A stretch of 64,000 nucleotides of DNA. Source: Austropuccinia psidii. Its lineage: Eukaryota > Basidiomycota > Pucciniomycetes > Pucciniales > Sphaerophragmiaceae. The stretch covers positions 22,425,499-22,489,498 of the forward strand of contig JALGQZ010000015.1 in the NCBI GenBank assembly GCA_023105745.1, in the 5' to 3' direction. The position numbers and the translations under genes are program-made. This document shows, piece after piece, positions 21,930 to 33,205 of the stretch. Under the pieces are notes generated by a model. That model did no database searches, was not told the origin of the DNA, and was given only the letters and a program-made list of their open reading frames with translations. Within the stretch, counting starts at the first letter, position 1. Each line of letters begins with the position of its first letter.

Positions 21930-22685
21930 TTATATGAATTAATTCATAGATTCTTTACATTCTTTTCATTCTTACTTTGTAATTTCATTCACTCATTTCA
22001 TTGAAATTATGACTCTTTAATGCTTATGAACATTTTGATTCATCGTCACCTCTCAATTTTGTCTCATTCATTCTTCATTCTGAAAATTGAAAGCTGACCC
22101 CAAGTTTACCTTTTGATTCTCTTTTTTGAAATCTTATCTCAAATCATCATTTTTAATGTATTCATAATTCAGGTGTCATCTTAATTTTCATTTGATTTTC
22201 AATTTTTCATAAAGTTATTCAGACACATTCTTGACATAGAGATTCATATTCGATTGATTCTTCAAGAATTTATATTTTTAAAGGAGAACTCACTTTATTT
22301 TGATTTGATTGATTAATTTTACATAAATTGATATTGACCTCAAGAAAATTGATTTACCTGAAGATATCATTAATTTTGCTGACTATTCACATCAAGAATT
22401 TTGACATAAATTTATTTTGACGCAAGAATTCATTTGATTGATTTCTTGATTTTGCAAGATTTTTATTTTTATTGATTTGACTTATTTGATTCATTGACTT
22501 CAAGTTTTCATTTGCTATGTGATTGATTGATTTACTTGAAGCTCTCATTTGATTTATTGATTTTTATTTATTTTCCTCAAGATATTGATTTTGACTTTTG
22601 ACTTCAAGCATTACTTCAATTGCCTCAAGTTTTCATCCTCAAATCTTGATTCTTATTCATTTTATTCCATTTTTATCCTGAAATC
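21930..22685 (+). other. Element C leader
   Basis: Untranslated AT-rich region homologous to 13890-14646, with the same TTGATTTT-rich texture. No gene seen. Confidence 0.5.
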
Positions 22686-23970
22686 ATGCCCATCAAACAC
22701 TCACCTCATGCAACGCAGACAAGATCTCAGGCCAAAACTCAAGCTGTTCTCACTCCAACTCCAAGGGCTCCTCTTAATGGCACCCCATCAGTTTCTCAAC
22801 TAAGGGCCAAAATGGACAGAGGACCCATTTTGGAAGGAGAAGAACCATCCAGGAAAGAAGAAAGAGTTCTAAGAAGATCAAGATCATTCTCAGGAGTGGT
22901 TGGCGTATTCCCAGGAACTTCAAGGACCATTTTCAAGGGTCCAGGTGAAGATGGTGAAGAGGAGGAGGAGAATTTTGTGGAAGAGGAAGAGTGTGATGGT
23001 ACTGAAGGTTTCCCTGCTCCTGCGGAGGCATCCCAAGGTACTGGAGGGCCAACTCCAGCCTGTCTCATCAGTCTGGACCATCTTTATTGCCAATGATGCA
23101 GCAAATGACTCAGATTATTGCCAATCTTCAAGCAGCTTAATCCTCTGAAGCATCAAGACCACTAGCCTTCAAGACTCCATCTATGAAGGCACCAGAATGC
23201 TTTGATGGGACTCAACCCTTCAAAGTTAGAAGCTTTATTCAGTCTTGTCAACTGATTTTTCATAATGATCTGGCAAACGTTTCTCAAGAAAGAAAGAAGG
23301 TCCTTTATGCCACTTCATTTCTTGTTGGCAGGGCTGAAAGATTTATTGAGCCTTATCTTTCCATTCTCACCAATCAAGATCCAAATTATCTTCTCAATTC
23401 ATGGAAAATATTTAAATCCCAACTCTTCACCTTATTTTGGGACCCAAATGAACTCAGAAAAGTGGAAGCAGAATTGGATTCTGTAGGAATGAAAGAAGGT
23501 GAGCATGTATCTTTATACATTGCTTATTTCAGAATTCTTGTCTCAAGAATTGGAGATTGGGGTGAAAGGGCTCTTATCGATCATTCCAGGAAGGGTTTGC
23601 CATCCAGGATTTTGGATTAATTGGCCTCCCATCCTTCAAGGATTGACTCTCTTCAAGACTTACTGGATATTACCCTGGAGCTTGATACCAGGTACTATGA
23701 GAGGCAAAATTAAAAGAGTCTTATTCTCATCCTCAAAGTTCTTCAAGTTCCAGCCAAAAGAAAAAGAAGAATTCTCAGAAGAGGGACAAGCCCCATTCTT
23801 CTTTATTGAATAAAGATTTCAAGTTGATGAATTCTGAAAAAGAAAGAAGAATCAAGGAGGGTCTATGTACCTATTGTGGTGGGAAGCATAGTCTTGAGTC
23901 CTGTTTCAAAAGGCCTCAAAACAAGCTTACCCAACTGTCAGGCAAATTTCTCAGCAAGGGAAAAGCCTGA
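22686..23970 (+). pseudogene. Element C gag
   Basis: ATG at 22686 (MPIKHSPHA). The first frame runs to 23096 and is lost by a small deletion in the Gln/Ser-rich stretch; the capsid part continues at 23183-23620 in another frame, including the FLVGRAERFIEPYLS segment that B lacks. A TAA at 23618 replaces a Gln codon. A deletion removes most of the Lys-rich stretch near 23715. The zinc knuckle CTYCGGKHSLESCF (about 23869-23912) is intact. Confidence 0.82.
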
Positions 23971-24531
23971 GTGAAGATCATGTTGTGTTCAATGGTCTTC
24001 ACTGTTTTCCATCCAGAGCACAACTGTGCATTCTGAATACTGGTGTCAAAAATTCTGTTGAATTTTTTGTTTTTTCTTCTCTCTCTGATATTTTTTACAT
24101 TATTCTAATATATTCAGGTGCTACCAACTCATTTATTGCAAAGCAGTTGGTTCACAAGTATTCTTTGACCATTTCAGAACTCCCAGAGAAGATTCACTTA
24201 TTATTCTTTACTCCTCAGAGTCTCCTTCTCTATTTGTGACTCACCATACTAAATATATGGTTGAGCTCCCTTCCTTCCCAAGCTTTGAATGGGACTTTTT
24301 AGTCATTGATAATCCAAAGAGAGAAGATCTCATATTAGCCTTTGACTTTCTCAATCATTTCAATCCATTTATTGATTGGATGCAAGGGCTGATCACCTTT
24401 AATGCTGACCATAAGGACTATCATGATCCTTCAAAATCTTTCAGTAATGACTTTGCTTCTGCAAAATCATGTGCAGCTCTGGTTGGTGATTCTAGAACAC
24501 CATAATTTCCATCTTCTGTCCATATTCCTTC
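23971..24531 (+). pseudogene. Element C protease and linker, interrupted by F
   Basis: The protease motif reads IYSGATNSF, with Tyr in place of the catalytic Asp (about 24106-24120), so the enzyme is dead. A frameshift follows before the VELPSFPSFEWDFLVID block (24236-24505). The sequence is cut at 24531 by the insertion of F and continues at 31571 with CCTTC duplicated. Confidence 0.85.
24527..24531. other. Target-site duplication of F, left copy (CCTTC)
   Basis: CCTTC precedes the LTR start TGTAAGG. The same five bases follow the right LTR at 31571-31575. Element B at 16450-16470 shows the uninterrupted site with a single CCTTC. Confidence 0.95.
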
Positions 24532-26366
24532 TGTAAGGTGTGGATATGAAACTTTGATTAAAAATCAAGTACTTTTCCTGTCCTCAAAATTTATATAAGG
24601 TAAAAAATCAAGCAAAAATAGTAAAGGATATTATTTTTAAGAGAAAACATGCAAATTTTATTGTTTATAACTTTATTAGTATAAAACAATAATATTATAA
24701 AGATTTATTGTTTTACTAACAATAAAAATTTATCCAAAAAATACTCTACAAGAGATATTTTAAGGCTACAAAAGAAATTTCTTCAAGAGCAATTTCAATT
24801 GGAATTAATTGAGCAAAGAACTGCAAGAAATTAATCAAAGAACAAAGGCTTTAAAAAGAATATTAAAGAGAAAACACGCCCAAAAGTGACCAGATTGAAT
24901 TTGGAAACAAAGTGACAAAGTTTACGGTGATGAAAGATGCTTTAATTCCCTTTTGGGGTGGTTCAGGGGTAAAAATGATTATAAGAGTTACAAACAATGA
25001 TTATAATGATTTTTTCACGTGGTTAAAAGTTTTAAAATGATATAAGAAAGTTGGTTGGAATCTTCTATTTATTTGTTTAAAAATGTTTAAACTAATTATA
25101 AAAGGAAAAGATTCTAACATGAAGAGAAAAGTGGGGCAAAGAAGACATTCTTTTATAGCCATCAATTCTCTTACTCCAAAAGTAAAATTTGCTCTTGTCA
25201 GTCGTTAAAAACAGTCTGACAACAGAAAAGCCAATTATGGCATCATTGAACCCTGGTTTAGACCAAAAAGGGCTGGTTTAAGCCATTTTTAGCCATTTGT
25301 AGCCATTTTAAACCTTAAATCAGCCATTACTATAGCAATACCAGGCCTAGAGCCTTCAAAACACCTCAGAATGTGTGTCAGAGGCGTAGAAACCAGGTAA
25401 AACTGTTTTTACTATGATTATTTTATCTTAAGGGTATTTTTACCCTCTTGGCAACAGCTAAAACTACCCCAGTTGGTATCAAAACCTCATCATCAACTGA
25501 GTCCACAGACCCTGTAACCCAATTCCAGGCCAAAAGTGATGAAATTTTGCGTGAAGTTTGAAATCCCACGCCTGTCAGCAAGGATTTTGGGGGTCTAGCT
25601 CCCCCTTAGAGCTGGAGTTCCTTTTCCCCCCCAATTTTAATCTTTCCAATTTATCTTCTTTTAATTCCTCATCATGTATTATACTTATAATTTACATATG
25701 TAATTCAATTCAATTGTACAGTACAATACAGTAATAATTGACCCCTCATATGTAAATCAAAGTTCACTTATGTGATACACGCGCACATTTTGACATTTCA
25801 ATTGAATTCAATTGAAAATACTTCAATTCCTCATAACTTCTAAACTAAACACAACACCTCAATTTTAACACAAAATTTGATGGTTAACACCACATGTGGT
25901 GTGAATTAAATTAAGGTTTTGAGGATTTTCAACTTTTGTATTGAAAATACTAAAAACTTAATGTAAGCTTATTTAGAGTTGAGTTACAAGAATTTCACTC
26001 AGAGGTGACCCCACCTGATTTTTTATGAGGAATCCAATGGTGAAATAATTTTTATGTGTGTATTTATTGGATAAAAAGTTATAATAATTTTTATTTAACT
26101 TTTTTCCAAATTTATTTATTTTTTCACAATCTTGTTAAAATTTCATTTTTACTTAATTTTTTCAAGTATAAATGTAATTTTATACTTACAAAATTTAATG
26201 TATTTTTATTTTCAAATTGTAATTAATTTTTTATTTTTAATATAATTTTATATTTATATTTTGATTTTTATTTTAATAATATAAATAAATTTATTTTATT
26301 TATATTAATATGTTATTTTTGTATTTGTGGTCTTTTGGGTATATGAAATTACCTCTAAGGCTCACA
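24532..26366 (-). repeat. 3' LTR of F
   Basis: 1835 bp; on the minus strand it begins TGTGAGCCTTAGAGG and ends CACACCTTACA. It aligns with 29760-31570 with only scattered differences, so F is younger than its host element C. Confidence 0.92.
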
Positions 26367-26379
26367 TTCCCTCCCCCTA
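26367..26379 (-). promoter_or_regulatory. Polypurine tract of F
   Basis: On the minus strand TAGGGGGAGGGAA lies directly before the 3' LTR start TGTGAGCC. It is the expected plus-strand primer site. Confidence 0.85.
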
Positions 26380-26386
26380 AAAAAGA

Positions 26387-27068
26387 ATATTACTTTGTAA
26401 TATTGGTATTTCTAGTGTGTCTGAATCTCCTGAGGAGTTTGGTAGCTTCTGGTATATCTTTTTCTTCTAACCATTCATCTTCAAAAGTTGGGTCACTGTA
26501 CCTAACAAGGTATTCCCTTACTTTCTTGGTTCTTGATTTCCTTTCTTTAAGAACTTTGGTAATTTTCTTTTTGCCAGATGTCTCAATAGGAAAGTATCTG
26601 TCTTTGTTATTATGTAAATCTATCCCATACATCATTAAATAGTTTTTTCCCAATAAAAATGGGTACCAGAGCAATTTTCCATAACAACCAATTCAACTGT
26701 GATTCTCAAAGATTCCTAATGCTTTCATTGGGTTACTTGTACTGTTGAATTTTATACCATCAAGTAGGTGAAATCTTCCTTTATCATATGATCCTTTCCA
26801 TACTTCATCCAAGGCATGTATTAGAGAGTTGTCTTTACAGTCTTTGTTCACTAATTGGTATAAGATGCTACAATTGTTATCTTGAATGTAACTATTTCTG
26901 ACCTCTTCAAAGAAGGTGGTGTTCAAGTCTGTAACACTTATTCCTTCTATTGGGATTTGGTTTTCATAAGTTGTGCCCCTTGAGCTTTTGATAAATCAAT
27001 CTGACTATTGCTCAATTGTGGCAAGTGGGAGTAAGATTCCATGATGTCAAAAGTGGCATTGATATTTT
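26387..27068 (-). pseudogene. Scrambled mini-pol of F
   Basis: Read on the minus strand, gag is followed first by an integrase N-terminal piece (NTTFFEEVRNSY...GRFHLLDG), then by a protease piece (IKFNSTSNPMKALGIFE and, after a small deletion, the MYGIDLHNNKDRYF block), then by the chromo-like tail (SGKKKITKVLKERK...LLRRFRHTRN). In an intact family II pol, as in E, the order is protease, RT, RNase H, integrase, tail. The integrase-to-protease jump goes backwards and falls at the shared bases for Asp-Gly-Ile. The tail piece is still an open frame (26390-26674). Confidence 0.85.
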
Positions 27069-28631
27069 CTATATCTTTTTAAGATTCAGAAAATATGGAT
27101 GTTTAACATCTGAATTGTCTTCAATTATGTCATCTTTTTCAACATCAGGTCCCTTTCCAATATTGATTTCATTGATTTTCCCCCTTTTTGGACATGTATT
27201 AGCTAAATGGGTGGTGCTTTGGCAAATATGGCACTTTTTGACTGTATCTGCAGATTTATACCCAACATTATTAGAATTTTCTTTGGGGTTTTTGTCCACA
27301 GAATATTTCCAAGGTGTATTAAACCTTGTTTCAAGATTCACCCTACTAGAACCAATTTTTGTTCTGGTGGTTACTTCTTCTAATATATTGATAATATCCT
27401 CTGCTGAAGATTGTTCAGTTGTCCTGCTTTTGACAGCATGCTCTAAGTCACCTCCACATTGTCTTAGAATTCTTCTATGGATCATAAATTCTGACATGTC
27501 AGGATATAATGCTGTTAATCTGTCCTTTTGTTGGCAAAACCATGGTAAAGCTTTGTCTTTATCAGCATTAAATCTGGAAGATTCAAAGGCTGTTTCAACT
27601 TTAAACCTCCAAGCATCATTTGCCCATTTGTTGATGATTTGGGCTTTCCACCAAGTCCAACTCTGGTGTCCATGTGCTTGTCTTATTTTGATGTACCATC
27701 TGTGAGCTGATCTGGTAAACAAGGTGTTAAACCTGGCTGTTACCAATCTGTCTGGTAATTCAAAATCCTCTTTGATCATGTCAATACCTCTAATGAACTC
27801 CATATGGTCATACTCTCCTTCACCACTGAAGTTAGGCCATTCTTTAAGTTTTGGAACTTCTTTCAAGAGTGCTTGGCCCATTGATGGTTCCAAGTTATGA
27901 AAAGAAGTGGATAATTCATTTTTTAATTGTGAATTATCAGGATCCAATACTTGTGGATTTGGAATTCTTGTGCCCTCATTTTGATTTAGAGGTGTAGACA
28001 TTCTTGGTAAGGTGTTCAGTATTTGTTCAATGTCATTCATTTTACTGTTGCTAAACCTTTGGGAATTTCTGTATTCATGTTGGAAGCTTTGTATTAAGTT
28101 TATTACTTCAATTTTATACATGTCTTCCTTATGTGTCAGCTCTTTCCATAACTCTGTCTGTCTTGTATTATCAGCAGTGACTTGATTCAATTTCATTGAT
28201 AATTTTGATACTTCTTCTTGTGAAGCATCAAAACACTTTTTCAAGGCAATGGTATAGGTCTTTACTTCAGTAAATGAATTTGAAATGTCATCAAGGACTT
28301 TCTTGTTATCTGTCTTGATAATATTTATGGCTTGTTTAATTCTTGTTTCAATTATGTCATCAATATTGAATTTAGAATATTTATCTGTTAATTCTTTAGT
28401 AATGGCAGATTGTTCATTTATTTTATTGTTAGAAGAATTATCATTATTGGAATTTTTAATTGTTATTAAAACTTTTTCAAAACACATAAGTGTTTCATTA
28501 ATTTGGCACAGACTCAGGTTGTTTGTTTTAATGTTGTTACAAATGGTTTCATTTTTATAAGAAAGATGTTTTTTCACGTCATTTATCGCATTATACAACT
28601 CTGGGGTGGAATCAAATATATCAGAAATCAT
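27069..28631 (-). CDS. F gag ORF2: capsid and nucleocapsid, intact 520 codons
   Basis: The frame starts at an ATG (28631-28629, MISDIFD). The first 200 residues are helical with a likely coiled coil (SQEEVSKLSMKLNQV). A capsid-like region begins at LKEWPNFSGEGEYDHMEF and includes the WW-rich segment HQSWTWWKAQIINKWANDAWRF. A CX2CX4HX4C zinc knuckle (CHICQSTTHLANTC) lies near residue 475. The ATG overlaps the TGA that ends the preceding frame (ATGA). The protein would form the virus-like particle and bind the RNA. The last dozen residues are frameshifted relative to the family. Confidence 0.85.
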   Translation of the reverse strand: MISDIFDSTPELYNAINDVKKHLSYKNETICNNIKTNNLSLCQINETLMCFEKVLITIKNSNNDNSSNNKINEQSAITKELTDKYSKFNIDDIIETRIKQAINIIKTDNKKVLDDISNSFTEVKTYTIALKKCFDASQEEVSKLSMKLNQVTADNTRQTELWKELTHKEDMYKIEVINLIQSFQHEYRNSQRFSNSKMNDIEQILNTLPRMSTPLNQNEGTRIPNPQVLDPDNSQLKNELSTSFHNLEPSMGQALLKEVPKLKEWPNFSGEGEYDHMEFIRGIDMIKEDFELPDRLVTARFNTLFTRSAHRWYIKIRQAHGHQSWTWWKAQIINKWANDAWRFKVETAFESSRFNADKDKALPWFCQQKDRLTALYPDMSEFMIHRRILRQCGGDLEHAVKSRTTEQSSAEDIINILEEVTTRTKIGSSRVNLETRFNTPWKYSVDKNPKENSNNVGYKSADTVKKCHICQSTTHLANTCPKRGKINEINIGKGPDVEKDDIIEDNSDVKHPYFLNLKKI

Positions 28632-29290
28632 TTCTGGAATCTTAATCTGGCTTCCTCCTTCTTCTGTAATTCCATCATGGTTCTGGCCATCTGAAATACA
28701 TTTTCCATGGCATCCTGCTGAATCTTTGGGATTCTGTAGCCCTGGCGGTAAGGTTTTGGGGCTGGTGCCTTCCCTTTGCCCTTGTTTGGAGCTTGTGGCT
28801 GCTTTTTCACGTTGGAATTTCTGGTTCTGGCCACTGGGGCTGTTTTTGGCACTGGTTTGGGTGGTGGAGGGTTGTTTTCCTCCGTTCTAGTGTCAAAAGC
28901 ATCATGTTTTTTTTCTCCATCAATGGATGCCATCTATTGAGCAGTTTGCAAGTGTTGGGATGGCCCAGGAATTTTCATACTGTCAGGTAAGAATTCATGC
29001 AGTTCTTCCACAGGTCTGCAAGGATCTGGTACTCCTTGAATTGAAGTGCATTGTTGTATGCACTGTGGCTGGCTTTGTATATGTCCATAGAGGCTTGTTG
29101 TGGTGGTGTCAGCTCTTTTTGAAGGTAAAATAGTATTATCAGCTCCAGAATGACCCAATTTAGTTGTTTGGAAGTCATCAACTGACCCTTTTCCTTCTGT
29201 ACCTGATTGGCCTCTGCCATAATCACGTCTATTACCTTTTTGGGAGCTGCTTGAGGGGTTATAGCTGGCTCCTGACCTGGTTGAAGGCAT
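28628..29290 (-). pseudogene. F gag ORF1, N-terminal part with one stop
   Basis: ATG at 29290-29288 (MPSTRSGASYNPSSSS); Ser/Gln-rich first 118 codons, then a TAG at 28936-28934 where I recall Trp in relatives, then MASIDGEKKH and a Pro/Lys-rich basic stretch ending LRFQK and TGA. The stop overlaps the ATG of ORF2 by ATGA. In some relatives I recall the two parts being fused through a different frame in the Pro/Gln-rich stretch, so a frame change here may be part of the design or may be decay. Confidence 0.7.
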
Positions 29291-29741
29291 GATTATGGTT
29301 TAAAAAGGCTTAAAATAGTATTTTTACGTCAAAAAACTTACTATTGGCCAAATTCTTAGCTTTCTGAAGGGTATTACTTATGTCCAAGTTAATCAATTAA
29401 GAAGATATTGGTTCAGGTTGGTTATTTTGAGTCACAATAACAATACTATTATGATCAGAATTAACAGTACTCGCAGGGATAATGCTGGTTACTGTTGAGG
29501 CTGTTTCAATGTTTTCTTGTCTTACCACGTTGTCAGATACTAAAATTAATGAAAAAGCCAATTAATTAAGTAAAAAAAAGGTTATTTCAAAAAAAAATAA
29601 AATATAAGCCTCACTTATAATATGAAAAAAATTATTTTTTATGGATTTTTTGGATTATAAGTATTTTTTATACATTTTTAAATTTTTAATATAAGAAAAA
29701 AGATTTAAAAAGAGTAAAGAAATATGTCACAGGTAAAATAT
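29291..29741 (-). other. F leader
   Basis: Untranslated region between the 5' LTR and gag of F, AT-rich, with one AT-only stretch at 29570-29710. No gene seen. Confidence 0.55.
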
Positions 29742-29759
29742 CAAGGCTGGGCCCCCAAA
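29742..29759 (-). promoter_or_regulatory. Candidate primer-binding site of F
   Basis: On the minus strand TTTGGGGGCCCAGCCTTG follows the end of the 5' LTR (CCTTACA). TGGGGGCCCAGCC has the TGG start expected for pairing with the CCA end of a tRNA. I cannot name the tRNA. Confidence 0.65.
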
Positions 29760-31570
29760 TGTAAGGTGTGGATATGAAACTTTGATTAAAAATCAAGTAC
29801 TTTCCTGTCCTCAAAATTTGTATAAGGTAAAAAATCAATCAAAAATAGTAAAGGATATTATTTTTAAGAGAAAACATGCCAATTTTATTGTTTATAGCTT
29901 TATTAGTATAAAACAATAATATTATAAAGATTTATTGTTTTACCAACAATAAAAATTTATCCAAAAAAATACTCTACAAGAGATATTTTAAGGCTACAAA
30001 AGAAAATTCTTCAAGAGCAATTTCAATTGGAATTAATTGAGCAAAGAACTGCAAGCAATTAATTAAAGAACAAAGTCTTTAAAAAGAATATTAAAGAGAA
30101 AACACGCCCAAAAGTGACCAGAGTGAATTTGGAAACAAAGTGACAAAGTTTACAGTGATGAAAGATGCTTTAATTCACTTTTGAGGTGGTTCAGGGGTAA
30201 AAATGAATATAAGAGTTACGAACAATGATTATAATGATTTTTTCACGTGTTTAAAAGGTTTAAAATGATATAAGAAAGGTGGTTGGAATCTCTTATTGAT
30301 TGGTTTAACAATATTTAAACTAATTATAAAAAGAAAAGATTCTAACATGAAGAGAAAAGTGGGGCAAAGAAGAAATTCTTTTATAGCCATCAATTCTCTT
30401 CCTCAAAAAGTAAAATTTGCTCTTGCCAGTCGTGAAAAACAGTCTGAAAACAGAAAAGCCAATTATGGCATCATTGAACCCTGGTTTAGACCAAAAAGGG
30501 CTGGTTTAAGCCATTTTTAGCCATTTTAGACCCTTAAATCAGCCATTACTATAGAAATACCAGGCCTAGAGCCTTCAGAACACGTCAGAATGTGTTTCAG
30601 AGGCGTAGAAACCAGTTAAAACTGTTTTTACTATGATTGTTTTATCTTAAGGGTAGTTTTACCCTCTTGGCAACAGCTAAAACTACCCCAGTTGGTATCA
30701 AAACCTCATCATCAATTGAGTCCACAGACCCTGTAACTCAATTCCAGGCCAAAAGTGATGAACTTTTGCGTGAATTTCGATGCCCCACGCCTGTCAGCAA
30801 GGATTTTGGGGGTCTAGCGCCCCCTTAGAGCTGGAGTTCCTCTCCCCCCCCAATTTATTTTCCTTTAATTCCTCATCATGTATTATACTTATAATTTACA
30901 TATGTAATTCAATTCAATTGTACAGTACAATACAGTAATAATTGACACCTCATATGTAAATCAAAGTTCACTTATGTAATACACGCGCACATTTTGACTT
31001 TTCAATTGAATTCAATTGAAAATACTTCATTTCCTCATAACTTCTAAACTAAACACAACACCTCAATTTTAACACAAAATTTGATGGTTAACACCACATG
31101 TGGTGTGAGTTAAATTAAGGTTTTGAGGATTTTCAACTTTTGTATTGAAAATACTAAAAACTTAATGTAAGCTTATTTAGAGTTGAGTTACAAGAATTTC
31201 ACTCAGAGGTGACCCCACCTGATTTTTTATGAGGAATCCAATGGTGAAATAATTTTTATTTGTTTATTTATTGGATCAAAAGTTGTAATAATCTTTATTT
31301 AACTTTTTTCCAAATTTAATTATTTTTTCACAATTTTGTTAAAATTTCATTTTTACTTAATTTTTTCAAGTATAAATGTAATTTTATACTTACAAAATTT
31401 AATGTATTTTTATTTTTAAATTGTAATTAATTTTTTATTTTTAATATAATTTTATATTTATATTTATATTTTTATTTTAATAATATAAATAAATTTATTT
31501 TATTTAAATTAATATGTTATTTTTGTATTTGTGGTCTTTTGGGTATATGAAATTACCTCTAAGGCTCACA
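29760..31570 (-). repeat. 5' LTR of F
   Basis: 1811 bp, same ends and content as 24532-26366. Short frames inside (30296-30828) occur in both LTRs and are not genes. Confidence 0.92.
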
Positions 31571-31575
31571 CCTTC
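31571..31575. other. Target-site duplication of F, right copy (CCTTC)
   Basis: Right partner of 24527-24531. The element C sequence continues directly with CCTTAATTCCCATCAG, as in B at about 16465. Confidence 0.95.
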
Positions 31576-32665
31576 CCTTAATTCCCATCAGTCATTACTA
31601 TCATCTAGAGATTAAGTCTTCAAAGAGATTAAATACTTTGGAGAAGACAATTCTGTATCTTCACTTCATCTCTTATTTGGGAATATGGACCTTCCTCCTT
31701 CATCTTATCATGACTCCCTGGAGGAGTTGTGGGATGAAGAGGAAGAGCGAGAAGAGATAGAAAATGTGATGGAGGTTGTTCCTTCTGTTTCTCACCAGTA
31801 CTTGGATGTATTCTCCAAGGTGAAAGCAGAGAAACTTCCTCCTCACCACGCTTGTGATCATCATATTGACCTGGAAGGGTCTTTACCTCCAGTTGGGGTG
31901 AAGTACTCTTTATACAACCAAGAGTCAGATACACTCAGGGCCTACATTTCAGAGAATGTAGAGAAAGGTTTCATCAGGCCAAGCTCCTCTTCAACAGGAG
32001 CACCTGCCCTCTTTGTTAAAAAGAAAGATGGTGGCCTCTGTTTGTGTGTTGATTACCGCAAACTCAATGCTGTTACTAGGAAGAACAAGTATCCTGTTCC
32101 TCCTATGAATCAGCTGCTTACTGTTTTCAATGGTTCTTCTATCTTCTCCAAGATTGATTTGCGTGGTGCATATAACCTGCTCAGAATCAAGGAAGGTGAT
32201 GAACATTTGACATGTTTTAGAACTACATATGCCAGCTATGAGTATTTGGTTATGCCATTTGGGCTCACTAATGCTCCTGCCTCGTTTCAAAACCTTGTCA
32301 ATGATATTTTTTATGAATTCTTGATATTTATGGTGTTGTTTATTTGGATGACATTCTGGTCTTTTCCAAATCTGAAGAAGAACATGTCAGTGATGTGTCC
32401 ACTGTTCCTTCCAAACTTGGAGCCAATAAGCACTTTGCTAAGGCCCCCGAGTGCCTGTTTCATGTTTCTAGTGTGGATGGACCAAGCAAAAGTCCAGCAA
32501 TTTCTCAATTGGCCACCTCCAAGAAACCTCAAGGATCTTCAATCATTCCTTGGCTTTGCCAATTTTTACCGCCGTTCCATTAAGAATTATTCAAAGAAGA
32601 TTAGTTCACTCACAAGTTTCCTCAAGAAAGATTCCTGTTTTCCCCTCAATGAGGAAGCTCTTTGA
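31576..32665 (+). pseudogene. Element C linker and reverse transcriptase
   Basis: From MDLPPSSYHD (31685) the frame is open through the RT fingers and palm to LVNDIFYEF. There one base is missing, so the YLDD motif reads in the next frame (32344: the peptide begins MDDILVF). About 43 bases of the EYLGYVVSSEGLK block are deleted near 32473, bringing the first frame back. The frame stops at TGA 32663. The missing base before YLDD is the same one missing in B. Confidence 0.85.
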
Positions 32666-33205
32666 CATTTTCATCAACTCAAAGAGGAATTCATCATTGC
32701 TCAAATCCTTTCTCACTTTGATCCTTCTCTACCCACCATTGTAGAGACTCATGCATCAGATTATGCCTTGGGTGCTGTACTGAGTCAGATTTCTGACTGC
32801 GGAAAACATCCCATTGCATTTGATAGCTGCAGGCTTCTCCCAGCTGAGCTCAATTATGAGATTCATGACAAGGAACTCCTTGGCATAGTCTGGGCTCTCA
32901 AGTGCTGGAGAACTCTTCTCCTTTCTCTTTCTTCCTCTTTTGAAGTTCGCACTGATCATTCATCACTTCAATATTTTATGTCATCAAAGATTCTCACTCT
33001 CCGTCAAGCCTGCTGGGCTGCATTTCTCTCTGAATTCCATTTTTCTATCACCTACTGCCCTGGCCGCTTGGCTACCCTTCCAGATGCACTTTCATGTGGG
33101 GACAACGTTTACCCAAAGAGGGGGGAAGATTTCATCAGCAATAATCCAATTAATTATCAAAAAATAATCAAGCAAGATGAAATTCAAGCCTCAAAATTCT
33201 TTTAA
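32666..33205 (+). pseudogene. Element C RNase H
   Basis: Same frame as RT. The first catalytic Asp (TDASDY in A) is His here (THASDY). The blocks HDKELLGIVWALK, RTDHSSLQYFM and PGRLATLPDAL are readable. It ends with a TAA at 33203. RNase H is probably inactive. Confidence 0.82.

Larger units (their letters stand above)
24532..31570 (-). mobile_element. Element F: non-autonomous family II element nested in C
   Basis: 7039 bp with two nearly identical LTRs (24532-26366 and 29760-31570), primer-binding site, polypurine tract and a perfect 5-bp target duplication. The element reads on the minus strand. It has a long gag but only about 680 bases of pol, made of pieces in a non-colinear order (see 26387-27068). 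No RT, RNase H or integrase core is left, so copying would depend on enzymes supplied by relatives. Confidence 0.92.

Noticed and set aside
30296..30828. Short frames that could be taken for genes at the right end of F
   Set aside because: They lie in the LTR and are found in the same form in the left LTR, without independent coding evidence.
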